NCBI GenBank assembly: GCA_964347945.1
Contig: CAYGAW010000010.1
Location: forward strand, 1 to 27,911
DNA from: CAYGAW01 sp964347945
Lineage (GTDB): Bacteria > Chloroflexota > Anaerolineae > UBA7937 > B3-Chlor
Length of the DNA: 27,911 nucleotides
Reading direction: 5' to 3'
Within the stretch, counting starts at the first letter, position 1; every line of letters starts with the position of its first letter. This document shows, one piece after another, positions 14,190 to 21,117 of the stretch. A model generated the notes under the pieces. The model saw only the letters and a program-made list of their open reading frames with translations, made no database searches and was not told the origin of the DNA. Position numbers and translations under genes: made by a program.

Positions 14190-15587
14190 TCACGCGGCAG
14201 CCTTGTCTCTGAAGAAGGTGAAGAGCGTCTTGATGAGGATCTTTATGTCGAAGAGGATGGACCAGTTCTCTATGTAGTACAGATCGTATTTGGTCCTCTC
14301 GACGATGGAGGTGTCGCCCCGCAGGCCGTTCACTTGAGCCCAACCCGTCATACCTGCCTTCTCTTGATGCCTCTCCACGTAGCGGGGGACGATCTGCTTG
14401 AACTGCTCCACGAAGACCGGTCGCTCCGGCCTGGGTCCAACCAAGCTCATCTCACCTATGAAGACATTTATCAATTGGGGGAGTTCGTCCAAAGAATAGC
14501 GGCGTATGAGCGCCCCTAATCGGGTGCGCCGCGGATCTTCCTTGATAGCCCAAACCGGCCCCGTCTCGTCTTCAGCCCCCTCTCTCATGGACCTGAACTT
14601 GATCATCTGGAAAGGCTTCTCATCAAGGCCCATGCGTTCCTGAGTATAGAAAGCCCTGCCTGGGGAATCCAACTTGATGACAACAGCCAAGAGGAGCATG
14701 AAGGGAGCGAGAAAGATCAGCCCGACGCCGGTCACCACGACATCCATCGTACGTTTCAGCGTCAGTCTCCAGCCCCGGAGCACGGTGTCACGCACCGTAA
14801 GCAGCGGCAATCCGCCCAGGTGCCCGATACTGAGATCGGAAGTGATGAGTTGGAAGACACTCGGATAGACCTTGGTAGCAACCTTCGCCCGATGGCAATC
14901 GGAGATGATGGGAAGTATTACGTCGCTGGGAGCCTCTGGGAGTGCGATGATCACCTCATCTATGTTGTGTGCTCTGATAACGGAGGGGAGCTCATCAGTG
15001 TTTCCCAGCACGGGAACTCCCAGATCCTGACGCTGAGAATCCTGGCTCACCATACCTGCCACCTCGTACCCCAGACCGGGGGAACGCTGAATGGCATGCA
15101 GAATCGTGCGGCCCGTCTCTCCCGTGCCCACGATGAGCACCCGGGCCTGACCCACGCCCCGGCTTTGTAAGACCCACATCAACCTCGCGTAGAGCAGTCG
15201 TCCGAGAGTCACCAACACGATAGTCAGTGCCCAGTTGAAAACGATCAAACGGCGGGAGTACTCCGGTCCGTTCCTCAGTATGAAGGAGTTGAAGGCCACT
15301 GACATGATGGTGCCCACGGACACAGCGACAAAGATGGTGTAGAACTCGTCAATATGGGACTGTGCTCTTTGCCGATGGTAGAGCTTGGAAAAGAAGAAAA
15401 TGGTGATCAAGGTCAATATCTGGATGAGTAGGATACCCGCGTAGTCCGAAAGAGGCCCCACATCGGCCGGAGATAGGTGTTCGGTCCACAGGCGAAGGGA
15501 ATAGGAGAAGACGAAAGCAACGGAAACCATCAGTATGTCTATCGCCACCAGAAAGCCTGCGAAGAGAACCCGGCTCTTGCCCTTCAC
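14190..15587 (-). CDS. Polyprenyl glycosylphosphotransferase (WcaJ/PssY-type sugar transferase)
   Basis: A 465-residue membrane enzyme with GTG at 15587 and a GGGAGG box. It has four hydrophobic segments in residues 5-140, a Rossmann-like middle domain (VLIVGTGETGRTI, 150-162), a membrane helix at 281-303, then the catalytic bacterial sugar-transferase domain: PGRAFYTQERMGLDEKPFQM, IKFRSM, and SLDELPQLINVFIGEMSLVG followed by PRPE. Such enzymes move a sugar-1-phosphate from a nucleotide sugar onto undecaprenyl phosphate, the first step of exopolysaccharide or glycan synthesis at the inner face of the membrane. Length and domain order are typical. It is the last gene of the operon, twelve bases after a GT2 gene. 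Confidence 0.95.
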   Translation of the reverse strand: MKGKSRVLFAGFLVAIDILMVSVAFVFSYSLRLWTEHLSPADVGPLSDYAGILLIQILTLITIFFFSKLYHRQRAQSHIDEFYTIFVAVSVGTIMSVAFNSFILRNGPEYSRRLIVFNWALTIVLVTLGRLLYARLMWVLQSRGVGQARVLIVGTGETGRTILHAIQRSPGLGYEVAGMVSQDSQRQDLGVPVLGNTDELPSVIRAHNIDEVIIALPEAPSDVILPIISDCHRAKVATKVYPSVFQLITSDLSIGHLGGLPLLTVRDTVLRGWRLTLKRTMDVVVTGVGLIFLAPFMLLLAVVIKLDSPGRAFYTQERMGLDEKPFQMIKFRSMREGAEDETGPVWAIKEDPRRTRLGALIRRYSLDELPQLINVFIGEMSLVGPRPERPVFVEQFKQIVPRYVERHQEKAGMTGWAQVNGLRGDTSIVERTKYDLYYIENWSILFDIKILIKTLFTFFRDKAAA

Positions 15588-15599
15588 CGTTCAGCCTCC

Positions 15600-16481
15600 C
15601 TAAGCCGCCTGCTCCCTTTCGGAGCGAACGATCTCTCCCACCATCTCCCTGCCGCCCAGCAGCGCCAGGCCTGCTAGAACAAGATAGTGTAGCCAAGAAC
15701 GTGTGTCATCAGCGTAGTGCTTATTGTAGAAGATGTACATCGCGCGCCAGAACTCGAACTGGGCCCGCCGCCGATTCTGCTCACTCGCCTGCCTCTTATA
15801 GTGAAGCACCGTGACCTCAGGGTAGTAGTAGACTTTCCAACCCGCTTTCTTGGCCCTCAATGCCCAATCGAGATCCTCAGCGTACATGAAGTACTGCTCA
15901 TCGAGCCCTCCGACCTGCTCGACGACCTCTCTTCTGACCATCAGGAAGGCCCCGACTACCGAGTCCACCTCAGCCATCTCATCAGGGTCCAGGTAGGTCA
16001 GGTTATATTGGCCGAAGCGCCTGCTATTTGGAAAGAGGCGGCTCAAGCCAAAGAGCTTGTAGAACGAATTCTCAATCGTAGGAAAGGCACGGCGGCACGC
16101 CAGGTCTAGGCTACCATCGGCCATGACCAGCTTGGGGCCTGCCATCCCAACCTCCGGGTGAGCATCCATGAAAGCGACCATCTCCTCCAGGGCATGAGAC
16201 GGTAGAACGGTGTCGGGGTTGAGGAGAAGATAGTGGCGAGCCTCAAGGCGCTGGAGCCCCAGATTATTCGCACACGCGTAACCCGCGTTCGTGTCGCTCT
16301 CAATTAGGTGAACCTGCGGGAACTCCATACGGACCATCTCAGCACTTCCATCGTTGGAGCAGTTGTCCACGACGATGACCTCGAAGGCGAGGTCACCCTC
16401 ACTTTCATAGACTGAGCGGAGGCAGTCGCGCAACAGATCCCTCGTATTCCAGTTGACGATGATGATAGAGAGATCGAGCAT
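15600..16481 (-). CDS. Family 2 glycosyltransferase, rhamnosyltransferase-like
   Basis: A 293-residue GT-A enzyme. The ATG at 16481 overlaps the stop of the preceding selenoprotein gene as ATGA, implying translational coupling. It starts LDLSIIIVNWNTRDLLRDCL, has VVDN at 37-40, the metal-binding variant N88-P-D-T91 in place of DxD, GAFLMVRREV, and the acceptor-site motif E202-D-L-D-W206 (YFMYAEDLDW). The C-terminal hydrophobic stretch (YLVLAGLALLGG) may contact the membrane. It probably adds a sugar (rhamnose or similar, donor not determinable) to the lipid-linked glycan started by the WcaJ-type enzyme encoded next. Confidence 0.93.
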   Translation of the reverse strand: MLDLSIIIVNWNTRDLLRDCLRSVYESEGDLAFEVIVVDNCSNDGSAEMVRMEFPQVHLIESDTNAGYACANNLGLQRLEARHYLLLNPDTVLPSHALEEMVAFMDAHPEVGMAGPKLVMADGSLDLACRRAFPTIENSFYKLFGLSRLFPNSRRFGQYNLTYLDPDEMAEVDSVVGAFLMVRREVVEQVGGLDEQYFMYAEDLDWALRAKKAGWKVYYYPEVTVLHYKRQASEQNRRRAQFEFWRAMYIFYNKHYADDTRSWLHYLVLAGLALLGGREMVGEIVRSEREQAA

Positions 16482-17161
16482 CAGTGGCTGGCAGATTCCT
16501 CCTCGGCTTCCAGTCTTCCCAGCGCCATCAGCAGCATCTGGAGCATGACTGGCTCAGGCACCATTCCGTCCACGAACTGTGTTCCGTTGATAACTGTGCG
16601 AGGCACTCCTCGCACCTGATAGTTGATGGCTAGCTGAGGAAACTCCGTGGCCTCGACCATGTCAGCCTTGATGTGCTCGTTCTCCACCGCCATCTTGTGT
16701 GTTAGCACGACCGTGCCGGGACAGTATGGTCAAGTGGGAGTGACGAATACCTGGAAATGCACGGGCTCGTCTATTCCGGCCAATGCCTCTTTGGTGGCGT
16801 CAGACAGGCCAGATTGCCCCGAGGACACGGTCTTGATGGCCTCTATCAACGCGGCGAACTCGTATCCGGCAGGGATTCCATAAAGGCGAACGCCGTGGTC
16901 CTTCTCACCGACGACAGCGATGGCCGGTATCTTGTCTACGCCATACTCTTCGGCCTTGTCCCCGTCGGTGATGAAGTTGTAGATCACGGCATCCACCTTG
17001 TCGGAGAGAGAAGCTACCTCCTCCACCAACTCGCGTGTCTCCTCGCAGAACTCGCACTCGATTGTCTGGGTGAACATCACCAACCGCACCGAGGTTGCGA
17101 GTCCTTCGAGTTGCTTGCGAACTTCTTCCCTATCCCCGTCTTTCAGCATGGTCATGGCCAT
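16481..17161 (-). CDS. Selenocysteine-containing protein disulfide oxidoreductase (PDO), in-frame UGA read as Sec
   Basis: Read through one UGA (16730-16732), this is a 226-residue protein with two thioredoxin folds, the length and layout of PDO/glutaredoxin-like proteins such as the Pyrococcus enzyme. The N-terminal unit has C36-E-F-C39 and a cis-Pro loop GVDKIPA. The C-terminal unit has VFVTPT, then UGA, then PYCPGTV, followed by HKMAVENEHIKADMVEATEF and the cis-Pro loop VRGVPRT (P187). Homologues have CPYC here, so the UGA replaces exactly the nucleophilic Cys, giving U144-P-Y-C147. The downstream 75-residue stretch has no start signal of its own and continues the fold perfectly. A bacterial-SECIS-like hairpin follows. 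The ATG at 17161 has AAGGA ahead of it. Without Sec insertion only a 143-residue N-terminal half would be made. A sequencing error is the main alternative. Confidence 0.85.
16700..16729 (-). promoter_or_regulatory. Candidate bacterial SECIS element
   Basis: In the mRNA, GGCAC (16717-16713) pairs with GUGCU (16708-16704), enclosing a GGUC tetraloop (16712-16709). Beyond a CCC/A internal loop, UGU (16723-16721) can pair with ACA (16702-16700). The GGUC begins after 17 bases counted from the UGA. In the E. coli fdhF SECIS, recalled from established knowledge, the SelB-binding apical loop is also GGUC and begins after 18 bases. The bulged U of the fdhF stem is not evident here, and the stem is short. 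Confidence 0.72.
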
Positions 17162-17188
17162 CGTTCCTTCTCCGAGAGGTTCAGTCCG

Positions 17189-17953
17189 CTAGGCCGTCTG
17201 CGGCCTCGCCTTCCTCCCCAGCGCCCAGAAGTTGGGCATGAAGACGAGGCGCTCTCCGGCCTGCAAGGCTCTCCACGCCTTCTCCCGATACTCCTCAAGC
17301 TGCGATTCGCTGGCCACGTCTCCGAGCGTCCTGAAGATGAAATCCCACTCCGCTGTGAATTCCTCCAACAGCTGCCGGTCATCCCAAATCGAGGGAATCA
17401 CCCCCGTCTGCGCATCCAGGCCTGCTGCTGAGAACAGAGCCTTCAGGCGCCGTCCTATGCGGGGATGCGCGCCTTCCAGGCGGAGGGACTCCTCCATCAA
17501 TGGCTGGAGCGCGACGTCTTCGGGATAGTCCAAACGTCCGCCGTAGTCGGGCTCTGTGGTAGCCAGGACCACTCCATCTTCCTTTGCCACCCGTGCCATC
17601 TCCTCAACAGCGAGGGCCGGGCTCTCTGTCCACATCAGGACGAAATTGCAGAGCACCAGATCGAAGGTGCCCTCCAGGAATGGCAGATAGTGGGCGTCTC
17701 CCACCAACCACTGCACATCCTCGTCTACGTCCGACGCGAACTCGATCATTGCCGGGTCCAAGTCCAGGCCTGTCACCCGGCCCCGGGTATTCCTCGCCAA
17801 CTCCTCGGTGATGGCTCCTGTGCCGCACCCCACGTCGAGAATCGCTTCGGCGCTTCTCAACCCTGCCTGACGGTAGAGGCGGGTCCGGAGGCCCCACGTC
17901 CAGCGCGCCTGGCGCAGGAATTGCGAATGCCATTCCTCTACTGAGAGGCTCAC
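17189..17953 (-). CDS. Class I SAM-dependent methyltransferase
   Basis: A 254-residue methyltransferase with GTG at 17953 behind a GGAG box. Motif I is I-L-D40-V-G-C-G-T-G46; motif II acidic residue in GLDLDPAMI; WLVGDAHYLPF supplies the adenine-binding Asp; DLVLCNFVLMW follows as motif IV. The C-terminal part (VVLATTEPDYGGRLDYPEDV) is the lid and substrate region. The substrate cannot be read from sequence. It lies 62 bases after the radical SAM gene and 27 before the selenoprotein, in the same operon, so it may modify the same product, perhaps a peptide, cofactor or glycan. Confidence 0.92.
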   Translation of the reverse strand: MSLSVEEWHSQFLRQARWTWGLRTRLYRQAGLRSAEAILDVGCGTGAITEELARNTRGRVTGLDLDPAMIEFASDVDEDVQWLVGDAHYLPFLEGTFDLVLCNFVLMWTESPALAVEEMARVAKEDGVVLATTEPDYGGRLDYPEDVALQPLMEESLRLEGAHPRIGRRLKALFSAAGLDAQTGVIPSIWDDRQLLEEFTAEWDFIFRTLGDVASESQLEEYREKAWRALQAGERLVFMPNFWALGRKARPQTA

Positions 17954-18015
17954 CAGTGATGCTCCGTGGGGCCGCTGCGGACACCAGTGTGGCGGTACTC
18001 CATCCTTGAGGTATC

Positions 18016-19386
18016 CTAGACTGCGGTGGAGGTGCTCTCAATGCAAAGGGTACCCTCGTTCTCCAGATACAGAGGACAGCCGCCTCCACACAGAGGCAGG
18101 TCATCGCACGTCTGGCATTTCTCCATCACCCAATCTCGGTTCCTGATGGCCTCCGCCGTCGGATGATTCCAGATAGACTGCCAATCTTCGCGGAGCATAT
18201 TCCCCAGACTCGAGTAGTAGCTCTGGCAGGGAATCACGTCGCCATTGGGCTCAACACACATGTTGTACCTGGCGGCGGTGCAGAACTTGGCACCCAACTC
18301 CAACTGCAGTGGGTGGAATTCGCAATACTGGGTGGGGGTGTACCAGATCAGTCTCATGCCCTCAGCCATCGCCTTGTCCCGTACCCTGACCATGAGACCC
18401 TCCAACTCCTCCTCCGGAATCCCAATGCCGCTGGACGGCCCCTTGCCTGTGTAGATCAGGCTGTTGCAGGCGAAGGTCTGGATGCCGAGGTCGGCCAGGA
18501 AATCTATCGTCTGCTCGATGTCAGGGGCATTCAGGGTGGTCAGCGTGGTGTTGGTGATGGTGTAGACATCCGTGGCCACGGCGTTTTTGATGCCTTGCAC
18601 CGTCTTCTTCCAGGCATCGGCACCGACCATTTGGTTGTGGACCTTCTCATCGTGGGACTCCAGCGTGATCTGGATGTGATCCAAGCCCGCGTCGACCAGC
18701 CCTCGAAGGTAGTCCTCATCGGCGAGCTTGATACCATTGGTCAGGACGCCGCTGACCAGGCCCACGTCCTCAGCATGCCGAATCAGTGCTACCAGATCAG
18801 GGTACAGAGTAGCCTCGCCGCCGGTGAAGACCACGTGGGGTATGCCTATATCCCACAGCTTGTCGATGACTCGCTTCCACTCTTCCGTACTCAGGCTCTC
18901 CATGTCCCTCGGGCGACCCACGTAGCAGTGCCCGCAGTCGGCATTGCACCGATAGGTCAACGCCAGATCCATACGATATGGCGCCGAGACCGGCGTATCG
19001 AAGGGCTCGATGCGCTGCACATCCAGATACGAGATGGGGCAGACGTCATCGGTGACCGCTAGACAGAGGATGGTGTCCCTCAGATGCTCTTGATCCTCTC
19101 GAGCCCGGCCCTCCGACACCTTGTAGCGGTGCTTTATCTCCTTGACCGCCGTATCGACGTCCTTGCCCTCCAGTATCAACTTGGCGTGCTCCGTGGCGGT
19201 CTGATTGAGGTGCAAGACCTTCGCCGCGTTGATGACCAGAATGCCTTCGCCATCGTCCTCCACGCGGAGATGAAGCCGATATCTATCCTCAGCCCCGTCG
19301 GGGGTCATATAGTGAAACATCCCCTTGTGGAGAGGTTCGGGTCGCGTCGGGAAGAAGGTTTCCTTGAAAGACTGCCATACGCTCAT
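18016..19386 (-). CDS. PqqD-radical SAM-SPASM protein
   Basis: A 456-residue protein with ATG at 19386 and an AGGAG box seven bases upstream. Residues about 45-110 form a PqqD-like domain (VLHLNQTATEHAKLILEGKD, then a winged-helix-like segment), the peptide-recognition element of RiPP systems. The radical SAM core follows with C147-N-A-D-C151-G-H-C154, binding the SAM-cleaving 4Fe-4S cluster, and FTGGEAT at 187-193. The C-terminal SPASM domain has Cys residues 369, 377, 387, 424, 427, 433, 437 and 448, enough for two auxiliary clusters. This PqqE-like layout usually means modification of a ribosomal peptide. No precursor peptide is evident nearby, so the substrate may be encoded elsewhere or be one of the linked proteins. 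Confidence 0.94.
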   Translation of the reverse strand: MSVWQSFKETFFPTRPEPLHKGMFHYMTPDGAEDRYRLHLRVEDDGEGILVINAAKVLHLNQTATEHAKLILEGKDVDTAVKEIKHRYKVSEGRAREDQEHLRDTILCLAVTDDVCPISYLDVQRIEPFDTPVSAPYRMDLALTYRCNADCGHCYVGRPRDMESLSTEEWKRVIDKLWDIGIPHVVFTGGEATLYPDLVALIRHAEDVGLVSGVLTNGIKLADEDYLRGLVDAGLDHIQITLESHDEKVHNQMVGADAWKKTVQGIKNAVATDVYTITNTTLTTLNAPDIEQTIDFLADLGIQTFACNSLIYTGKGPSSGIGIPEEELEGLMVRVRDKAMAEGMRLIWYTPTQYCEFHPLQLELGAKFCTAARYNMCVEPNGDVIPCQSYYSSLGNMLREDWQSIWNHPTAEAIRNRDWVMEKCQTCDDLPLCGGGCPLYLENEGTLCIESTSTAV

Positions 19387-19456
19387 CGCACTACTCCTGC
19401 ATCGCTTGACGTCAACCTGCCTGCGCCAGTTCCTCGCAGGCCCAAGTTCTTATCCA

Positions 19457-19465
19457 AGTATACCA
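19457..19465 (-). promoter_or_regulatory. Extended -10 promoter of the radical SAM operon
   Basis: The minus strand reads TGGTATACT: an extended -10 TG (19465-19464), one base, then TATACT (19462-19457). The -35 region is poor, as expected for extended -10 promoters. The leader before the ATG at 19386 would be about 60-65 bases. Confidence 0.5.
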
Positions 19466-20010
19466 TAGCTGTGTTCTGAGGGAAAAGGCGCCACCTCGCC
19501 GTGCCTTGGCATTCAGGTCTTTGTGGCCATCACTCAGGAGGATCAGTGAAGGCAGAGCACTCCGCAAAGGCACATCGACCCGGCGAGTTACCATGACCGC
19601 GTCGATCGAACTCCGCAATTCGTACAAACATACGCCGAGCCGAAACAGCTGATGACCCAGCAGTAGATCGGCATCGGTACGCCTACGGGGACGGCCAACT
19701 GGGTACAGATCGATCTCTACTTGTACGATCAGTGCTTCAAGCGCTGCCAGTTCTTGAGAGACAGGTGATAGAGAATACGAGGAAGAGACTTGCCAAAGAA
19801 AAGCGATGCTCTGCAGTCAGCCGCTGGCTACAAGGTCGAAGGCGGCCAGCTCTACATCCTCAATGACACCCGCCAGGTAGTTATCGTGTTCAACCCGCAG
19901 TAGATGGCCCGATTGGGCTTGCTCTTACGGCTTCAAGAATGACGCCGGCGCACGCTGGCCGATCCAAGGGGAACCTCTGGCTGGTGAGTCGGATACTGAG
20001 ACCCACGCAA
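19466..20010. other. Gene-free decayed stretch
   Basis: No complete gene is visible. Short plus-strand frames contain protein-like fragments (for instance NWVQIDLYLYDQCF near 19710-19745) interrupted by stops, consistent with an old pseudogene on the plus strand, of which the piece at 19805-19903 is the clearest. Confidence 0.4.
19805..19903 (+). pseudogene. Possible META/HslJ-like C-terminal remnant
   Basis: The frame reads DALQSAAGYKVEGGQLYILN, then DTRQVVIVFNPQ and TAG. The Y-x-v-x-G-x-x-L-x-I pattern followed by a hydrophobic strand resembles the C-terminal beta strands of META-domain lipoproteins. An in-frame stop occurs not far upstream and no start or ribosome-binding site exists, so it is a relic at best. 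Confidence 0.3.
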
Positions 20011-20046
20011 AGGAGACCGCGCCCTTCTCAAGCGACGCGGTCTCCT
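20011..20046 (-). terminator. Hairpin after the SIMPL gene
   Basis: AGGAGACCGCG (20011-20021) pairs with CGCGGTCTCCT (20036-20046) over 11 bp, 37 bases beyond the SIMPL stop. Only TTT follows on the minus strand, so it is a weak-tail intrinsic terminator candidate. Confidence 0.55.
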
Positions 20047-20082
20047 GCTGTCTGTGTCGGCAGTTGAAGTAGAGAGCCCTAC

Positions 20083-20820
20083 TTAGCGGATGTCGTAGGT
20101 GACCTGCACCTGCACCCTCACCTCCAGCTGCCCTGGGGACACGGGCACAACGCCCCCTGCCTCCGCAGGTGCTGCGTACACGCGCTCCATGTAGAAGGGC
20201 ACCGGCTCCACGAACGATTCGCTAATCATCCGCGGCTTGCCCAGCCCCACACCTGCCAGACTGGCCAGAGCCTGAGCCTTGCTTTGCGCCTCGCCCATCG
20301 CCTCGGCTCTAGCTGCTTCCCGCAGCTCCGAGGGATCATCGAACGTGAACTGGATGCCGTAGATGTTGTTGGCGCCAGCATCGGTCACCGCGTCCAACAC
20401 ATCCCCCACTTGATCCACGTCGCGGATCTTCACCGATACGGAGTTGGACACAACATAACCGAGAATCCGCCGCTCGTCATCATCCCAGTCTATTTCCGCC
20501 CGGATGCTATAGTCAACGGTCCGGATGTCCTCGTCCGCTATCTCCCTCCGCTGCAACGCATCCATGACCTGTGCCATACGTTCGCTGTTCTCTTCGGCCG
20601 CCCCGTCGGCTGTGGCCGCCCTGGTCTCCACACCTATCGTGATCACGGTCAGGTCGGGTTCAGCGGACGCCTTACCCTCTCCCATGACCATAATGCCTCG
20701 TTCCTCAGTGCCAGCACGGGCGCCACCCAGTCCGGGCACAACCATCGCCAACTGCAGCACGAGCACGAGGGCCAGCAGTAACAGTCCCACTGCTCCCATT
20801 ATCTTCGCCGTCTTGGACAT
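20083..20820 (-). CDS. SIMPL-domain (DUF541) protein, membrane-anchored
   Basis: A 245-residue protein with ATG at 20820 and a GGAGG box. Residues 8-30 are a hydrophobic signal or anchor segment, and the rest is extracytoplasmic. The SIMPL/DUF541 pattern is clear: IMVMGEGKASAEPDLTVITI, GVETRAATADGAAEENSERM, EDIRTVDYSIR, GYVVSNSVSVKIRDVDQVGD, VLDAVTDAGANNIYGIQFTF, EAMGEAQSKAQALASLAGV and a final strand VRVQVQVTYDI. The family is widespread, forms oligomers and has no firmly established biochemical role. It is transcribed alone, with a hairpin after its stop. No lipobox Cys is present. Confidence 0.92.
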   Translation of the reverse strand: MSKTAKIMGAVGLLLLALVLVLQLAMVVPGLGGARAGTEERGIMVMGEGKASAEPDLTVITIGVETRAATADGAAEENSERMAQVMDALQRREIADEDIRTVDYSIRAEIDWDDDERRILGYVVSNSVSVKIRDVDQVGDVLDAVTDAGANNIYGIQFTFDDPSELREAARAEAMGEAQSKAQALASLAGVGLGKPRMISESFVEPVPFYMERVYAAPAEAGGVVPVSPGQLEVRVQVQVTYDIR

Positions 20821-20968
20821 CGTATCTCAACCTCCCGATCGTTTTCGCTTCCTGGGGTCACAGCGACCCGCTTTCCTTCATATAGACGATTTGTTGCCCC
20901 AAATGGTTCCCGCCACACTCCCTCCTCAATCAGAGTTCGAGCGCGCCACCTGCGGCAATACAGAAAAC

Positions 20969-20988
20969 GCCTCGACCGATGTCGAGGC
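20969..20988 (-). terminator. Intrinsic terminator of tRNA-Leu
   Basis: GCCTCGAC (20969-20976) and GTCGAGGC (20981-20988) form an 8-bp stem with a four-base loop. On the minus strand it is followed by GTTTTC. It starts six bases after the tRNA 3' end. Confidence 0.75.
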
Positions 20989-20993
20989 TCCTA

Positions 20994-21077
20994 TGCCGAG
21001 AAAGGGACTCGAACCCTTACGGGGTTGCCCCCACTGCGCCCTGAACGCAGCGCGTCTACCTGTTCCGCCATCTCGGC
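20994..21077 (-). tRNA. tRNA-Leu (anticodon CAG)
   Basis: An 84-base class II tRNA. The acceptor stem is GCCGAGA with TCTCGGC and discriminator A. The anticodon stem CTGCG/CGCAG encloses TTCAGGG, giving anticodon CAG. A long variable arm (GGGGGCAACCCC) and the T-arm GGGTTCGAGTCCC follow. CCA is not encoded (the next bases are TAG), so it must be added after transcription. It has its own promoter immediately upstream and a terminator immediately downstream. Confidence 0.97.
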
Positions 21078-21087
21078 TCTCAAGCTT

Positions 21088-21116
21088 AGTATATGTGCCG
21101 CTGGCGGACTTGTCAA
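21088..21116 (-). promoter_or_regulatory. Promoter of tRNA-Leu
   Basis: On the minus strand TTGACA (21111-21116), a 17-base spacer and TATACT (21088-21093) lie directly upstream of the tRNA, adjacent to the stop codon of the substrate-binding protein gene. Confidence 0.8.
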
Positions 21117-21117
21117 G

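Noticed and set aside
16481..16708. The 75-codon downstream part of the PDO as a separate small gene
   Set aside because: Its only start is an internal GTG without a ribosome-binding site, and the sequence between UGA and that codon (PYCPGTV) matches the family in frame.
18163..19062. Plus-strand open frame of 299 codons
   Set aside because: It lies entirely antisense to the radical SAM gene, whose motifs are unmistakable; it has no start signal or recognisable domain.
19412..19627. 71-codon minus frame upstream of the radical SAM gene, considered as a precursor peptide
   Set aside because: It needs a TTG start with no ribosome-binding site, and the predicted operon promoter (19457-19465) lies inside it.
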